Of a stretch of DNA of 64,000 bases, positions 18,381 to 26,554 are shown piece after piece. This DNA is from FEN-1099 sp964511015 (GTDB lineage: Bacteria > Lernaellota > Lernaellaia > Lernaellales > Lernaellaceae), in NCBI GenBank assembly GCA_964511015.1, contig CAZEDX010000001.1:75657-139656 (forward strand). Reading direction: 5' to 3'. The notes under the pieces were generated by a model. That model did not search any database, had not been told where the DNA came from, and saw only the letters and a program-made list of their open reading frames with translations. The stretch's first letter is position 1; each line of letters starts with the position of its first letter. The position numbers and the translations under genes are program-made.

Positions 18381-18450
18381 GCGCGGATCGTAGTGGCGCT
18401 TGAACGCACTGTCAACGAATCGTTAGGATAGGGCGGCACTGGAGGAAACG

Positions 18451-19509
18451 ATGAAGATCGCCGAAGCGGCCCGGGTCCTATGGGCCGGGTTCGACGGTAC
18501 GACCGTCACCGATCATGTGCGCGAACTGCTGAAGCTTGGTGTCGGCGGGTTTACCCTGTTCGCACGCAACATTTCGACTCCGGCTCAGACCGCCGAACTG
18601 ATTGCCGAGATCCGCAGTCTGGCCCCCGGGCGGCGCTTGCTTTTTTCGATTGACCAAGAAGGCGGCCGCGTGGCTCGGTTGCGCGAACCGGCCACCGTCT
18701 GGCCGCCATTGCGTGTCCTCGGACAGACCGGCGATGCGGATCTCGCCCACGCGTTCGGTATGGCACTGGCCAGGGAAATCGGTGCCATCGGCTTTGATGT
18801 CGATTTTGCTCCGGTGATGGATGTCGACACCAACCCGGTCAACCCAGTGATTGGTGACCGGTCACTGGCGCGTGACACGGCTACGGTGTCACGTCTGGGC
18901 GTTGCGTTGATTGAAGGCCTGCAAGGCGAGGGCATCTGGGCCTGTGCGAAACATTTTCCCGGGCACGGCGATACAGATCTCGACAGCCACTTGGCACTGC
19001 CGGTCCTGCGGCACGAGCGGCGGCGTTGGGACGAGGTCGAACTGCCGCCGTTCCGGGCGGCCGCAGCGGGGGGCGTGGCCGCCGTGATGACCGCGCACGT
19101 CATCGTCCAGGCGATTGACGCCGACCGGCCAGCGACGATGTCCGAGCGCGTATTGCGCATCCTGCGGGAGGAACTCGGCTACGCCGGCGTGGTCATATCC
19201 GACGACCTGGAAATGAAAGCGATTGCGGCGAACTTCGACCTTGGTGAAGCCGCGTTAGAGGCCGCGCGCGCCGGTGTGGATGTTCTGTTGTGCTGCCACA
19301 CGCTGGAACACCAGGAAACGATTGTGCGGGCACTGTACGATGCCCATTGTCGTGGTGACCTGCCGCCATTACGCTTGGCGGAAATGGCCGCCAATGTCGC
19401 TCGTACGGCTAGCCGTTTTCGTCCGCTGGCGAAAACCGATCTCAAGGCGCTTGGCTGCGACGAACATCAACGCTTGGCTGAGATGATCAGGTGTCGCGGC
19501 GCGGGCTGA
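18451..19509 (+). CDS. nagZ: Glycoside hydrolase family 3, NagZ-like beta-N-acetylhexosaminidase
   Basis: 352 residues, GH3 single-barrel size. It shows the NagZ motif KHFPGHGDTDLDSH, whose Asp-His pair acts as general acid/base, and VVISDDLEMKAI, whose first Asp is the nucleophile. FSIDQEGGRVARL is the sugar-binding loop. NagZ trims GlcNAc from anhydro-muropeptides during cell-wall recycling. No signal peptide, consistent with a cytoplasmic enzyme. Followed by alr after about 40 bases, so the pair forms a small peptidoglycan-metabolism unit. SD-like GGAGGAAACG precedes the ATG. Confidence 0.92.
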   Translation: MKIAEAARVLWAGFDGTTVTDHVRELLKLGVGGFTLFARNISTPAQTAELIAEIRSLAPGRRLLFSIDQEGGRVARLREPATVWPPLRVLGQTGDADLAHAFGMALAREIGAIGFDVDFAPVMDVDTNPVNPVIGDRSLARDTATVSRLGVALIEGLQGEGIWACAKHFPGHGDTDLDSHLALPVLRHERRRWDEVELPPFRAAAAGGVAAVMTAHVIVQAIDADRPATMSERVLRILREELGYAGVVISDDLEMKAIAANFDLGEAALEAARAGVDVLLCCHTLEHQETIVRALYDAHCRGDLPPLRLAEMAANVARTASRFRPLAKTDLKALGCDEHQRLAEMIRCRGAG

Positions 19510-19550
19510 GGCGGGTTACAAGCGCCGGTAAATAGGCTATAAAGCACGCC

Positions 19551-20702
19551 ATGTATACACACCGTCCGACATTTGCCTGGATCGACCTCGACGCGCTCGA
19601 GCACAACTATCGCGTGATCCGGAAACGGGTCGGAGCCGACATCGGCATCATGGCTGTGGTCAAAGCCGATGCTTATGGCCATGGCGGCGTTCCCGTGGCG
19701 ACCAATCTCGAACGCCTAGGCGCCGACTGTTTCGGCGTGGCCTTTGCGGAAGAGGGCATGGCCCTGCGCGAAGGCGGAATCACCAAGCCGATTCTCATTC
19801 TGGGTGGCATTTATCCCGGTGAGGTAATCAAGGCCTTCCGCTACAATCTGACGCCGGTCGTGATCAGCCTGGAAAACGGGTTGGAACTGGCGCATGAGGC
19901 GCGCGAACGGCGGCTTCGTTTCCAGGTACACGTCAAGGTCGACACCGGCATGACTCGGATTGGCATCCCGGTGGCTGAAGCCAAAGAGGCGATCCAGCAA
20001 CTAGTGGCACAAGATTCGCTGGCGATCGAAGGGATCATCAGTCACTTCGCCACGGTGGAACCGGATCTCGGTTCGACCTACTGGGATCAGCTCACCGCCT
20101 TTCGCAGTTTGTTGGCCGAGTTAGAAACGCTGGGTATCAACCCGCCGATGAAGCACATCGCCAATTCGGCGGCTTTGTTGGGCGCACCGAAACCACCGTT
20201 CAATTTCGTTCGGCCGGGCATTGCGCTCTACGGGGCGTATCCGGGCGCCGGTTTTGAGAACGTGCTCGACCTGCAACCGGTGTTCAGTCTGACTACCGAG
20301 ATTTTTCACCTCAAACATGTGCCGGCCGGCACGCCGATCAGCTACGGCGGCACCTATTTGACCCAGCGTCCGAGTGTGATCGCGACTTTACCCATGGGCT
20401 ATGCCGATGGGCTGAACCGCCAACTCAGCAATCGTGGCCACGTGTTGGTGCGCGGGCAGCGGGCGCCGATCGTCGGCACGGTTTGCATGGACATGACCAT
20501 GGTCGACGTCACCGATATTCCCGGCGTGACCATCGGCGACGAGGTGGTGTTTATCGGCCGCCAGGGCGGCGATCGGATCACCGCCGAAGAGGTCGCCGAA
20601 ATCTGCGGCACCATCTCCTACGAGGTGTTCTGCCACATCAACCAGCGCGTCTCGCGCGTATATTTCCGTGGGGGGAAACGGGGTGTGGCTCAGCCCCTTT
20701 GA
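19551..20702 (+). CDS. alr: Alanine racemase
   Basis: 383 residues. PLP-dependent L-/D-alanine interconversion for peptidoglycan. The PLP lysine lies in AVVKADAYGHGG near residue 42; the C-terminal domain carries GTVCMDMTMVDVTDI with the catalytic Tyr region and IGDEVVFIGRQGG. All hallmark blocks (IEGIISHFA, RPGIALYGAYPG, SYGGTYL, ATLPMGYADGLNR) are present. The 3' end overlaps the proposed mlaE start by about 20 bases, so alr and mlaE are likely cotranscribed. Confidence 0.96.
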   Translation: MYTHRPTFAWIDLDALEHNYRVIRKRVGADIGIMAVVKADAYGHGGVPVATNLERLGADCFGVAFAEEGMALREGGITKPILILGGIYPGEVIKAFRYNLTPVVISLENGLELAHEARERRLRFQVHVKVDTGMTRIGIPVAEAKEAIQQLVAQDSLAIEGIISHFATVEPDLGSTYWDQLTAFRSLLAELETLGINPPMKHIANSAALLGAPKPPFNFVRPGIALYGAYPGAGFENVLDLQPVFSLTTEIFHLKHVPAGTPISYGGTYLTQRPSVIATLPMGYADGLNRQLSNRGHVLVRGQRAPIVGTVCMDMTMVDVTDIPGVTIGDEVVFIGRQGGDRITAEEVAEICGTISYEVFCHINQRVSRVYFRGGKRGVAQPL

Positions 20703-21456
20703 GCGGCTCGGCGCAGGCCTGCTTCTGTTCGTGGAAGAAGTTGGCCGCGTGATGACTACGCTCGGCCGCACCTTGTGGTGGTTGCCCCGCCGTCCTTATC
20801 GTTTGGCCTTGCTCCTGCGGCAATTCGATGTTGTCGGCGTGCAGTCGTCGTTTATCATCATCTTAACCGCGACCTTTACCGGCGCAGTCTTTTCGTTGCA
20901 GAGTTCTTATGCGTTTAAGCTGTTCGAAGCCAACACGATGGTCGGGCCGACCGTCATTCTGGCGCTCACCCGAGAATTGGGGCCCGTGCTTACCGCGCTG
21001 ATGGTGATCGGCCGTGTAGGTTCGTCCATGGCGGCGGAAATCGGCACCATGCGCGTCACTGAGCAGATTGACGCTCTGGAATCGATGGCGGTCAACCCCG
21101 TGCAATACTTGATTGTGCCGCGGGTTGTGGCTTCGATCATTATGATGCCGCTGTTGGCCACGGTGTTCGATTTCGTTGGGGCGGTCGGCAGTTGGGCGGT
21201 CACCACCAAGTTGCTGGGTGTGCCGAGCACTGATTTTCTCGACAAGGTGATCTACTACGTGGACTTCGACGACTATTACATCGGCGTCATCAAGGCGGCA
21301 GTGTTTGGACTGATCATGGCCTTGATCGGTTGTTATCAGGGCTTTTACACTTCGCGCGGCGCGGAAGGCGTGGGCCGCGCGACGACCCAGAGCGTGGTCA
21401 TCGCCTCCGTGACGGTCATGGTGGCGAACTACTTCCTGACCGCGTTGTTGTTCTAG
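20683..21456 (+). CDS. mlaE: MlaE-family ABC transporter permease (orphan)
   Basis: About 257 residues; GTG 20683 follows GGGGGGAAACGG inside the alr 3' end (an upstream in-frame GTG at 20668 is the alternative). Five to six TM segments and the MlaE core: ELGPVLTALMVIGRVGSSMAAEIGTMRVTEQIDALE, here only quoted by its key blocks GPVLTAL, GSSMAAE and EQIDALE. MlaE is the membrane subunit of the MlaFEDB phospholipid transporter between the membranes. No ATPase (MlaF) or MCE protein (MlaD) gene adjoins it; the next gene is a lipid-kinase-like gene 10 bases downstream. The partners must be elsewhere. Confidence 0.9.
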   Translation: MWLSPFERLGAGLLLFVEEVGRVMTTLGRTLWWLPRRPYRLALLLRQFDVVGVQSSFIIILTATFTGAVFSLQSSYAFKLFEANTMVGPTVILALTRELGPVLTALMVIGRVGSSMAAEIGTMRVTEQIDALESMAVNPVQYLIVPRVVASIIMMPLLATVFDFVGAVGSWAVTTKLLGVPSTDFLDKVIYYVDFDDYYIGVIKAAVFGLIMALIGCYQGFYTSRGAEGVGRATTQSVVIASVTVMVANYFLTALLF

Positions 21457-21466
21457 GGGAGGGAAT

Positions 21467-22399
21467 ATGCCGGAGACCGTGTTCGTCGTCAATCCGAATA
21501 GCGCCAACGGTTCAACACGACGCCTGTGGCCCGAGATCGCAGCGGCGGCGCGGGCGGAAATAGACGACTTCGAGGTCCTGTTCACCGAGAGACCCGGCCA
21601 TGCGACCGATCTGGCGCGGCAAGTGGCAAGCTCGAACGCGAAACTGCTTGTTTCGGTCGGCGGCGACGGCACCGGCAATGAAGTGCTCAATGGCCTGATG
21701 AAGTCCGACGGCACGCCGCTTAACCCCAACCTCGAATGGGGGATTGTCTGTATGGGCACCGGTGGCGACTTTCGCAAAACCGTCGGGATCCCTAAGGATT
21801 TCGTTGCGGCGATCAAGCTGCTCAAAACCGGCAAAGCCACACCGATCGATGTCGGCCGCATGGAGATGACCGGACACGACGGCCGCTTGGTCGTCCGCTA
21901 TTTCTTGAACATCACCTCGTTCGGCATTGGCGGAGAGGTGGACGCGCGAGTTAACCGCACAACCAAGGTCTTCGGCGGCTTCGTCAGCTTCGCCTGGGCC
22001 AGTATTACTTCCATCGTGACCTTTAAAAACAAGCTCGTGCGCTTGGTTTTGGACGACGCGCACGATCTGGGCGAACGCCGCATCTTCAACGTCGCCGTGG
22101 CCAACGGCCAGTTTTTCGGCGGTGGCATGCACGTGGCACCGATGGCGAATATTTCCGACGGCATATTCGATGTGGTCGTGCTGGGCGACTTCAAATTGGG
22201 CGAGATCCTGGTGCAGATGCCCAAGATCTATCAGGCCAGGCATTTGGGCCACTCGAAGGTCGAGCACTATCACGCGCGCAAGGTCGTGGCGACTTCCGAC
22301 GAAACCGTCTTGCTCGATGTCGACGGTGAACAGCCGGGCCGCTTGCCGACTACCTTTACGATTTGTCCCGGCGCGGTAAAAATCCGCGTGCCGGCGTGA
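21467..22399 (+). CDS. Diacylglycerol kinase-like lipid kinase (YegS/DagK family)
   Basis: 310 residues. N-terminal catalytic domain begins VFVVNPNSANG and contains SVGGDGTGNEVLNGL, the GGDGT nucleotide/metal motif of the family, and GTGGDFRKTVGIP. The C-terminal half has the beta-sandwich signature FNVAVANGQFFGGGMHVAP and LLDVDGEQPG. It phosphorylates a lipid, diacylglycerol or a sphingoid base being the usual substrates. GGGGAGGG precedes the ATG, and only ten bases separate it from mlaE, suggesting a joint role in phospholipid handling. Confidence 0.92.
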   Translation: MPETVFVVNPNSANGSTRRLWPEIAAAARAEIDDFEVLFTERPGHATDLARQVASSNAKLLVSVGGDGTGNEVLNGLMKSDGTPLNPNLEWGIVCMGTGGDFRKTVGIPKDFVAAIKLLKTGKATPIDVGRMEMTGHDGRLVVRYFLNITSFGIGGEVDARVNRTTKVFGGFVSFAWASITSIVTFKNKLVRLVLDDAHDLGERRIFNVAVANGQFFGGGMHVAPMANISDGIFDVVVLGDFKLGEILVQMPKIYQARHLGHSKVEHYHARKVVATSDETVLLDVDGEQPGRLPTTFTICPGAVKIRVPA

Positions 22400-22417
22400 T
22401 CCTTTTTCCGGAGGCGA

Positions 22418-23653
22418 ATGGTGAACAAGCTGACTCTGACCCAAAGTGAAAGACTCTACGCCGAGGCGCGCACGCTCATTCCGGGCGGCATGCTGGGCAT
22501 TCGGCGTCCGTACAATTTTGTTCCGGGCGAGTACCCGGTCTTTCTCGAAAAGGCCCGCGCGGGTCACGTGTGGGATGTCGACGGCAATCGCTATATCGAT
22601 ATGCTGGCGGCGTACGGCCCGATCATTCTCGGCCACCGTGAGCAGGAAATCGACGACGCCGTAATCGCCCAGATGGCGAACGGCTTTTGCATGAACCTGG
22701 TGCAACCCGTGCAAAACGAATTGGCCAAGACCTTGATCCGCCTGATCCCGTGCGCGGAAAAGGTGATCATGGTGAAAACCGGCTCCGATGCGACGACCAC
22801 CGCCATTCGCATCGCCCGCGGCTACACCGACAAACTCAAGATTCTGCGTTGCGGCTATCACGGCTGGCACGACTGGTGTGTGGAAGTACACGGCGGCGTG
22901 CCGCAAAAGTTGTGGGAAGACACGCACGAGTTCCACTACAACGACCTGGACGGCGTCGACCGTCTGCTCGAACAGCATCGCGGCAACGTGGCGGCGATCA
23001 TCGTCACGCCGGTCGGCCACCCGCTGGCCCACCCGGTGCAGGCGCCGGCGCCAGGGTTTTTGGAAGGCCTGCGCGAACGCGCGACCGCGCATGGCGTTGT
23101 GTTGATCTTCGACGAAATCCGCAGCGGTTTCCGTATCGCGCTCGGCGGTGCGCAGCAGCGCTACGGCGTAACGCCCGATCTGTCCACCTTCGGCAAGGCG
23201 ATGGCCAACGGCTACCCGATCAGCGCTGTTGTCGGTAAGGCGCCGATCATGGACGTTGTCGAAAGCAAGGTCTTCATCTCCAGCACCTTCTTCCCCAATT
23301 CGTTGGAAATGGTGGCGGCGATGAAGACGATCGAGATTCTCGAACGCGAGAACGCCCTCGATACACTATGGGCTCGCGGCGAGAAGTGGTTGGCCGACGT
23401 CCGTGAAATCGTCGAACACTCTGGCGTGGCCGCCGAATTGAGCGGCGTTCCACCAATGCCGTTTATCACGTTCCCCGCCGATGCCGACAAGAAATACAAA
23501 GAGCGCCGCGTGGGCTTCTACACGGAGATCATCCGCCGCGGTGTGTTTTTGCAGCCGTTCCACCACGGCTACATCATGTGCCGCCACACCGACGAGGATC
23601 TTGCACACGCCGCGCAAGCGATCAAAGATTCGCTGGCGGCGATTCGCGACTGA
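22418..23653 (+). CDS. Class III PLP-dependent aminotransferase / aminomutase
   Basis: 411 residues resembling glutamate-1-semialdehyde aminomutase and omega-aminotransferases. Blocks: LIPGGMLGIRRPYNFVPG at the N-terminus, GSDATTTAIRIAR, YHGWHDW (ring-stacking region), IFDEIRSGFR (Asp to the PLP nitrogen) and TFGKAMANGYP, whose Lys is the Schiff-base residue. Substrate is unknown. It follows the lipid kinase by 18 bases and converges on the lysine-fermentation operon, so it could take an amino intermediate of that pathway (for example a beta-amino acid), but it may simply belong to the alr operon. Heme biosynthesis context is absent, so hemL is not assumed. Confidence 0.85.
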   Translation: MVNKLTLTQSERLYAEARTLIPGGMLGIRRPYNFVPGEYPVFLEKARAGHVWDVDGNRYIDMLAAYGPIILGHREQEIDDAVIAQMANGFCMNLVQPVQNELAKTLIRLIPCAEKVIMVKTGSDATTTAIRIARGYTDKLKILRCGYHGWHDWCVEVHGGVPQKLWEDTHEFHYNDLDGVDRLLEQHRGNVAAIIVTPVGHPLAHPVQAPAPGFLEGLRERATAHGVVLIFDEIRSGFRIALGGAQQRYGVTPDLSTFGKAMANGYPISAVVGKAPIMDVVESKVFISSTFFPNSLEMVAAMKTIEILERENALDTLWARGEKWLADVREIVEHSGVAAELSGVPPMPFITFPADADKKYKERRVGFYTEIIRRGVFLQPFHHGYIMCRHTDEDLAHAAQAIKDSLAAIRD

Positions 23654-23664
23654 GGGTCATGACG

Positions 23665-23709
23665 AGCGAGCGACCATCCGGCTTGGCGTTTGGCGCTCGC
23701 TTTTCTTTT
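23665..23709 (+). terminator. Rho-independent terminator of the alr-mlaE-aminotransferase unit
   Basis: Stem AGCGAGCG (23665-23672) pairs with CGCTCGCT (23694-23701) and is followed by TTTCTTTT. It lies just after the aminotransferase stop and between convergent operons. Confidence 0.7.
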
Positions 23710-23812
23710 GCCGCTGTCGCACACGCGACGCGACAATATGCTCGCGGTCAAGTGCCCGTTGACGTTGTGCGGTAGCAAAGAGTTGACGGTGCTGCGGCGG
23801 CCGGAGTAGCGC

Positions 23813-24202
23813 TCAGGGCAGTACGGCGGTGGCTTCGATTTCCACCAGCAAACCCGGCTCGATCAGGCGGCTGACCGCGACGGCGGTCATCACCGGGTAA
23901 TGTGTGCCGAAAACCAGGCGGTAGACCGGCGCCAGCTCCTTGCGACTGGCTAGGTAGATGTCCATGTCCGTCACGTAGATGGTCAAGCGCGCGATGTGTT
24001 CGATTTCGCCGCCGGCGGCGGTCACCACCGTACGCACGTTCTCCAACGCCTGCCGGAACTGCTCGACGAATTCTCCTGCGATTTTCTCGCCGCGCTTGCC
24101 GACCTGTCCGGCCACGAACAGAAGCCGGCTACCTGTCGCGACTATGCCGTGGCTGTAGCCGCGCGCCGGGGTGAGGGACGGGGGATTGACCGGCCGAGGC
24201 AT
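23813..24202 (-). CDS. RidA-family protein encoded in the lysine-fermentation operon
   Basis: 129 residues, full length for the Rid/YjgF/UK114 family. Motifs: YSHGIVATGSRLLFVAGQVG, EQFRQALENVRTVVTAAGG, and VTAVAVSRLIEPGLLVEIEATA. The segment where RidA carries its substrate-binding Arg (usually 'R-xxV') reads VAVSRLIEPGLLVEIE; the Arg position is one residue off the classical 'ART' block, so it may be a Rid2/3-like member. RidA hydrolyses reactive imines/enamines made by PLP enzymes. Its ATG overlaps the kamE stop (TGATG), so it is translationally coupled to the aminomutase. It is the last gene of the operon. It is not the hotdog-fold ammonia-lyase Kal. Confidence 0.88.
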   Translation of the reverse strand: MPRPVNPPSLTPARGYSHGIVATGSRLLFVAGQVGKRGEKIAGEFVEQFRQALENVRTVVTAAGGEIEHIARLTIYVTDMDIYLASRKELAPVYRLVFGTHYPVMTAVAVSRLIEPGLLVEIEATAVLP

Positions 24203-24963
24203 CAGGTCAGTCCGCGCTCGGTCATCTTGTCGATAATGAAGCTGGCGACGTGCTCGGCATAGGTGCCGCGGCCGAAGCCGGCGTCGTAGCCGAGTTCGAG
24301 CGCGAGCTTGTGCTCGATGCGCGGCCCGCCGCAGATCAGCAGGGTGCGATCGCGAATGCCGGAGGCCTCGACCAGTTCGACCATGCGCGACAGGTTTTGC
24401 CGGTGAAAGCCTTTTTCGGTGACCACCTGGCTGACCAGAATGGCGTCGGCGCGTTGTTTGATCGCGTAGTCGAGCAGTGTCTCCGGCGGCACCTGCGCGC
24501 CGAGATTACGCGCGTCGATCATCGCATAGCGCTCGAGGCCGTAATGGCCTTTGTAGCCCTTCATGTTCATGATCGCGTCGATGCCGACGGTATGCGCGTC
24601 GGTGCCGATGCACGCGCCGACCACCACGAGTTGGCGGTTGAAACGGCGGCGGATCTCCTCATCGGCTTCCGGCCGCGAAAAGACCTTCACCTCGATCTTC
24701 GGCACTTGAATCTGCGAGACGTCGACCGAACGCTCGGTGTGGCCGTACACGACGAAGAAGGTGAAGCCGCCGAGGTCCTGGCTGTGCACCACCGACGGGT
24801 CCTTCAGGCCGAGTTTCTGCGCCATCTGTTTGGCCGCTTCGATTGCCTCGGGCGTCAACGGCAGCGGCAGCGTGAAGCTCATTTGCACGGCACCGTCGTT
24901 GATCGTATCGCCGTACGGGCGCACCTTGGTCAGGTCCAGTTGTTTGCCTTTAATGACGGGCAT
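24202..24963 (-). CDS. kamE: Beta-lysine/D-lysine 5,6-aminomutase, cobalamin-binding beta subunit
   Basis: 253 residues. Carries the B12 'base-off/His-on' motif DAHTVG (DxHxxG; residues about 130-135) and the Rossmann half typical of KamE/OraE small subunits, with GGPRIEHKLALELGYDAGFGRGT at the end of the B12 domain. The N-terminal dimerisation part starts VIKGKQLDLTKVRPYGDTIND. With KamD it shifts the terminal amino group of lysine or beta-lysine from C6 to C5 using adenosylcobalamin and PLP. GGAGAAGG precedes the ATG, which overlaps the kamD end by 14 bases. Confidence 0.95.
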   Translation of the reverse strand: MPVIKGKQLDLTKVRPYGDTINDGAVQMSFTLPLPLTPEAIEAAKQMAQKLGLKDPSVVHSQDLGGFTFFVVYGHTERSVDVSQIQVPKIEVKVFSRPEADEEIRRRFNRQLVVVGACIGTDAHTVGIDAIMNMKGYKGHYGLERYAMIDARNLGAQVPPETLLDYAIKQRADAILVSQVVTEKGFHRQNLSRMVELVEASGIRDRTLLICGGPRIEHKLALELGYDAGFGRGTYAEHVASFIIDKMTERGLT

Positions 24964-26503
24964 GGACCTTCTCCGTAAGAATCGTCAGTAGGGGATTGGC
25001 GTAGTTCGGGGCCTTGGCCACTACGCCGTCGCCGCCCTTGCCGCCGCCGGGCGCGCGTTTGATTTCCGCAAACATGCCGTCGGCGATGGCCTGGAACAGG
25101 CCGATCTTGGCGATTTGTTCGAGCATCGCGATCGCGCGGTCGAGCACCGCGGCGCTACGCTGTAACATCCAGGAGTCGGGTTTGACCGCGAGGTTGTCGG
25201 CCAAATGACGGGCGGCGTTGAAGGTTAGCTTGGCGTTGTTGATGGCCAGCGCACGATCCATCAGATACGGCGTATGCATGGCCTCGGTGAGCATGCCGAG
25301 CAACTGAATCGATTGGCCGGTCAGCACGCCGGTGAAGTTGAACAGCGTATTTAGCGCATAACCGCGAAACACGTCGCCAGTCATGTGCTTGGTCGGCGGC
25401 ATGTACTTGATCGGGTGATCCGGAAACACCTCGCGGATCAGCAGTGCCTGCGCCAGTTCGTACAGGTAGCTGTCCGGCATTTCCGGGTAGACCTCGAACG
25501 CATGGCCCAGGCCCATCAGATCGGCGGTCAGGCCGGCTTCATACGCGAATCGTTCGTTGATCAGATCGCTGGCGATTACCGTATGCGCTGCTTCGACCGC
25601 GTCCGCAGTTGTCAGGTAGTTGTCTTCGCCGGTGTTGATAATGATGTGCGCGTAGGCGCTGATCATCCGGGACAGATGTTGATCGACAAACGTGCGCAAC
25701 GGATTGATGTCGCGGAACAGGATGCCGTACATCGAATCGTTCAGCATCATGTCGAGCCGTTCGAGTGCGCCCATCGCCGCGATCTCGGGCATGCATAGGC
25801 CGGAGGCGTAGTTCACCAAGCGAATGTACCGCCCGACCTCGCGGCTGACCTGGTCGAGCGCCTCGCGCATCACGCGGAAGTTGGCCTGGGTGGCATACGT
25901 GCCACCGAAGCCAGTGGTGGTGATGCCTTCCGGCACGTAGTCGAGCAGGCTTTGTGCGGTGGAACGGATCACGGCAATGATGTCGGCACCCTGTCGCGCG
26001 GCCATTTGGGCCTGCACGACGTCTTCGTAGATGTCGCCGGTGGCGACGATCACGTAGAGCCACGGCTGCTCGCCCTGGCCCAGTTCGTTCAGGAACCCGT
26101 CGCGCGTGGCGACCTGTTGATCGACGCGGCGGAAGCTCTCGCGCAAAAGCCGTTCGGCTTCGGCGCGCGCCGCGACCGGGTTTTCCGGATGGTAATCGCG
26201 CAAGTCGACCTTCTCTTCGCTGACCAGGTGCGCCAGTTCGCGCAAGGTGAGGCCGCGTTCCTTGGCCGCCTGGGCCACCAGCGGCGCGACGCCTTCCGCC
26301 AAACGCAGGCGCAGGTGTTTGATCAGTACATTCGGGTAGGGGATGTCATCTTCGTCCGCGCCCTCGAGCCCCATCAGGCGCAGCGTCGCGCGTTCGGCGC
26401 TGTCGGTGGTGTGAGCTAGAATCTGGGCGAGGATCGGTTCGGTCACCGCGCGCGCGAGTTCGCGTGCGTGACGAATTTTCCCCTGGTCCAGTCCGAGTCG
26501 CAT
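24950..26503 (-). CDS. kamD: Beta-lysine/D-lysine 5,6-aminomutase, alpha subunit
   Basis: 517 residues from ATG 26503 (MRLGLDQGKIRHAREL), preceded by AGGAGA. The TIM-barrel large subunit binds PLP and adenosylcobalamin and forms an alpha2beta2 complex with KamE. Family blocks: LRDYHPENPVAARAEAERLL, YVIVATGDIYEDVVQAQMAARQGADIIAVIRSTAQS (quoted in part: ATGDIYEDVVQAQ), NYASGLCMPEIA and IIINTGEDNYLTT. Length matches the family. It sits between kamB and kamE in a continuous operon. Confidence 0.95.
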   Translation of the reverse strand: MRLGLDQGKIRHARELARAVTEPILAQILAHTTDSAERATLRLMGLEGADEDDIPYPNVLIKHLRLRLAEGVAPLVAQAAKERGLTLRELAHLVSEEKVDLRDYHPENPVAARAEAERLLRESFRRVDQQVATRDGFLNELGQGEQPWLYVIVATGDIYEDVVQAQMAARQGADIIAVIRSTAQSLLDYVPEGITTTGFGGTYATQANFRVMREALDQVSREVGRYIRLVNYASGLCMPEIAAMGALERLDMMLNDSMYGILFRDINPLRTFVDQHLSRMISAYAHIIINTGEDNYLTTADAVEAAHTVIASDLINERFAYEAGLTADLMGLGHAFEVYPEMPDSYLYELAQALLIREVFPDHPIKYMPPTKHMTGDVFRGYALNTLFNFTGVLTGQSIQLLGMLTEAMHTPYLMDRALAINNAKLTFNAARHLADNLAVKPDSWMLQRSAAVLDRAIAMLEQIAKIGLFQAIADGMFAEIKRAPGGGKGGDGVVAKAPNYANPLLTILTEKVHARH

Positions 26504-26554
26504 CGTTCTCCTCGCCAACGGCGAGACGCCGCTCCGGCGTCGCGCCGCGAAAAA

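Noticed and set aside
21512..23092. A 526-codon open frame on the minus strand opposite the lipid kinase and aminotransferase
   Set aside because: It is antisense to two genes with clear family motifs, is rich in His/Arg/Gln as typical of reverse-strand frames in GC-rich DNA, and matches no family pattern.
22418..23653. hemL (glutamate-1-semialdehyde aminomutase of heme synthesis)
   Set aside because: The class III fold fits, but no heme-synthesis neighbours are present and the context is the lysine pathway and alr operon, so the specific name is not justified.
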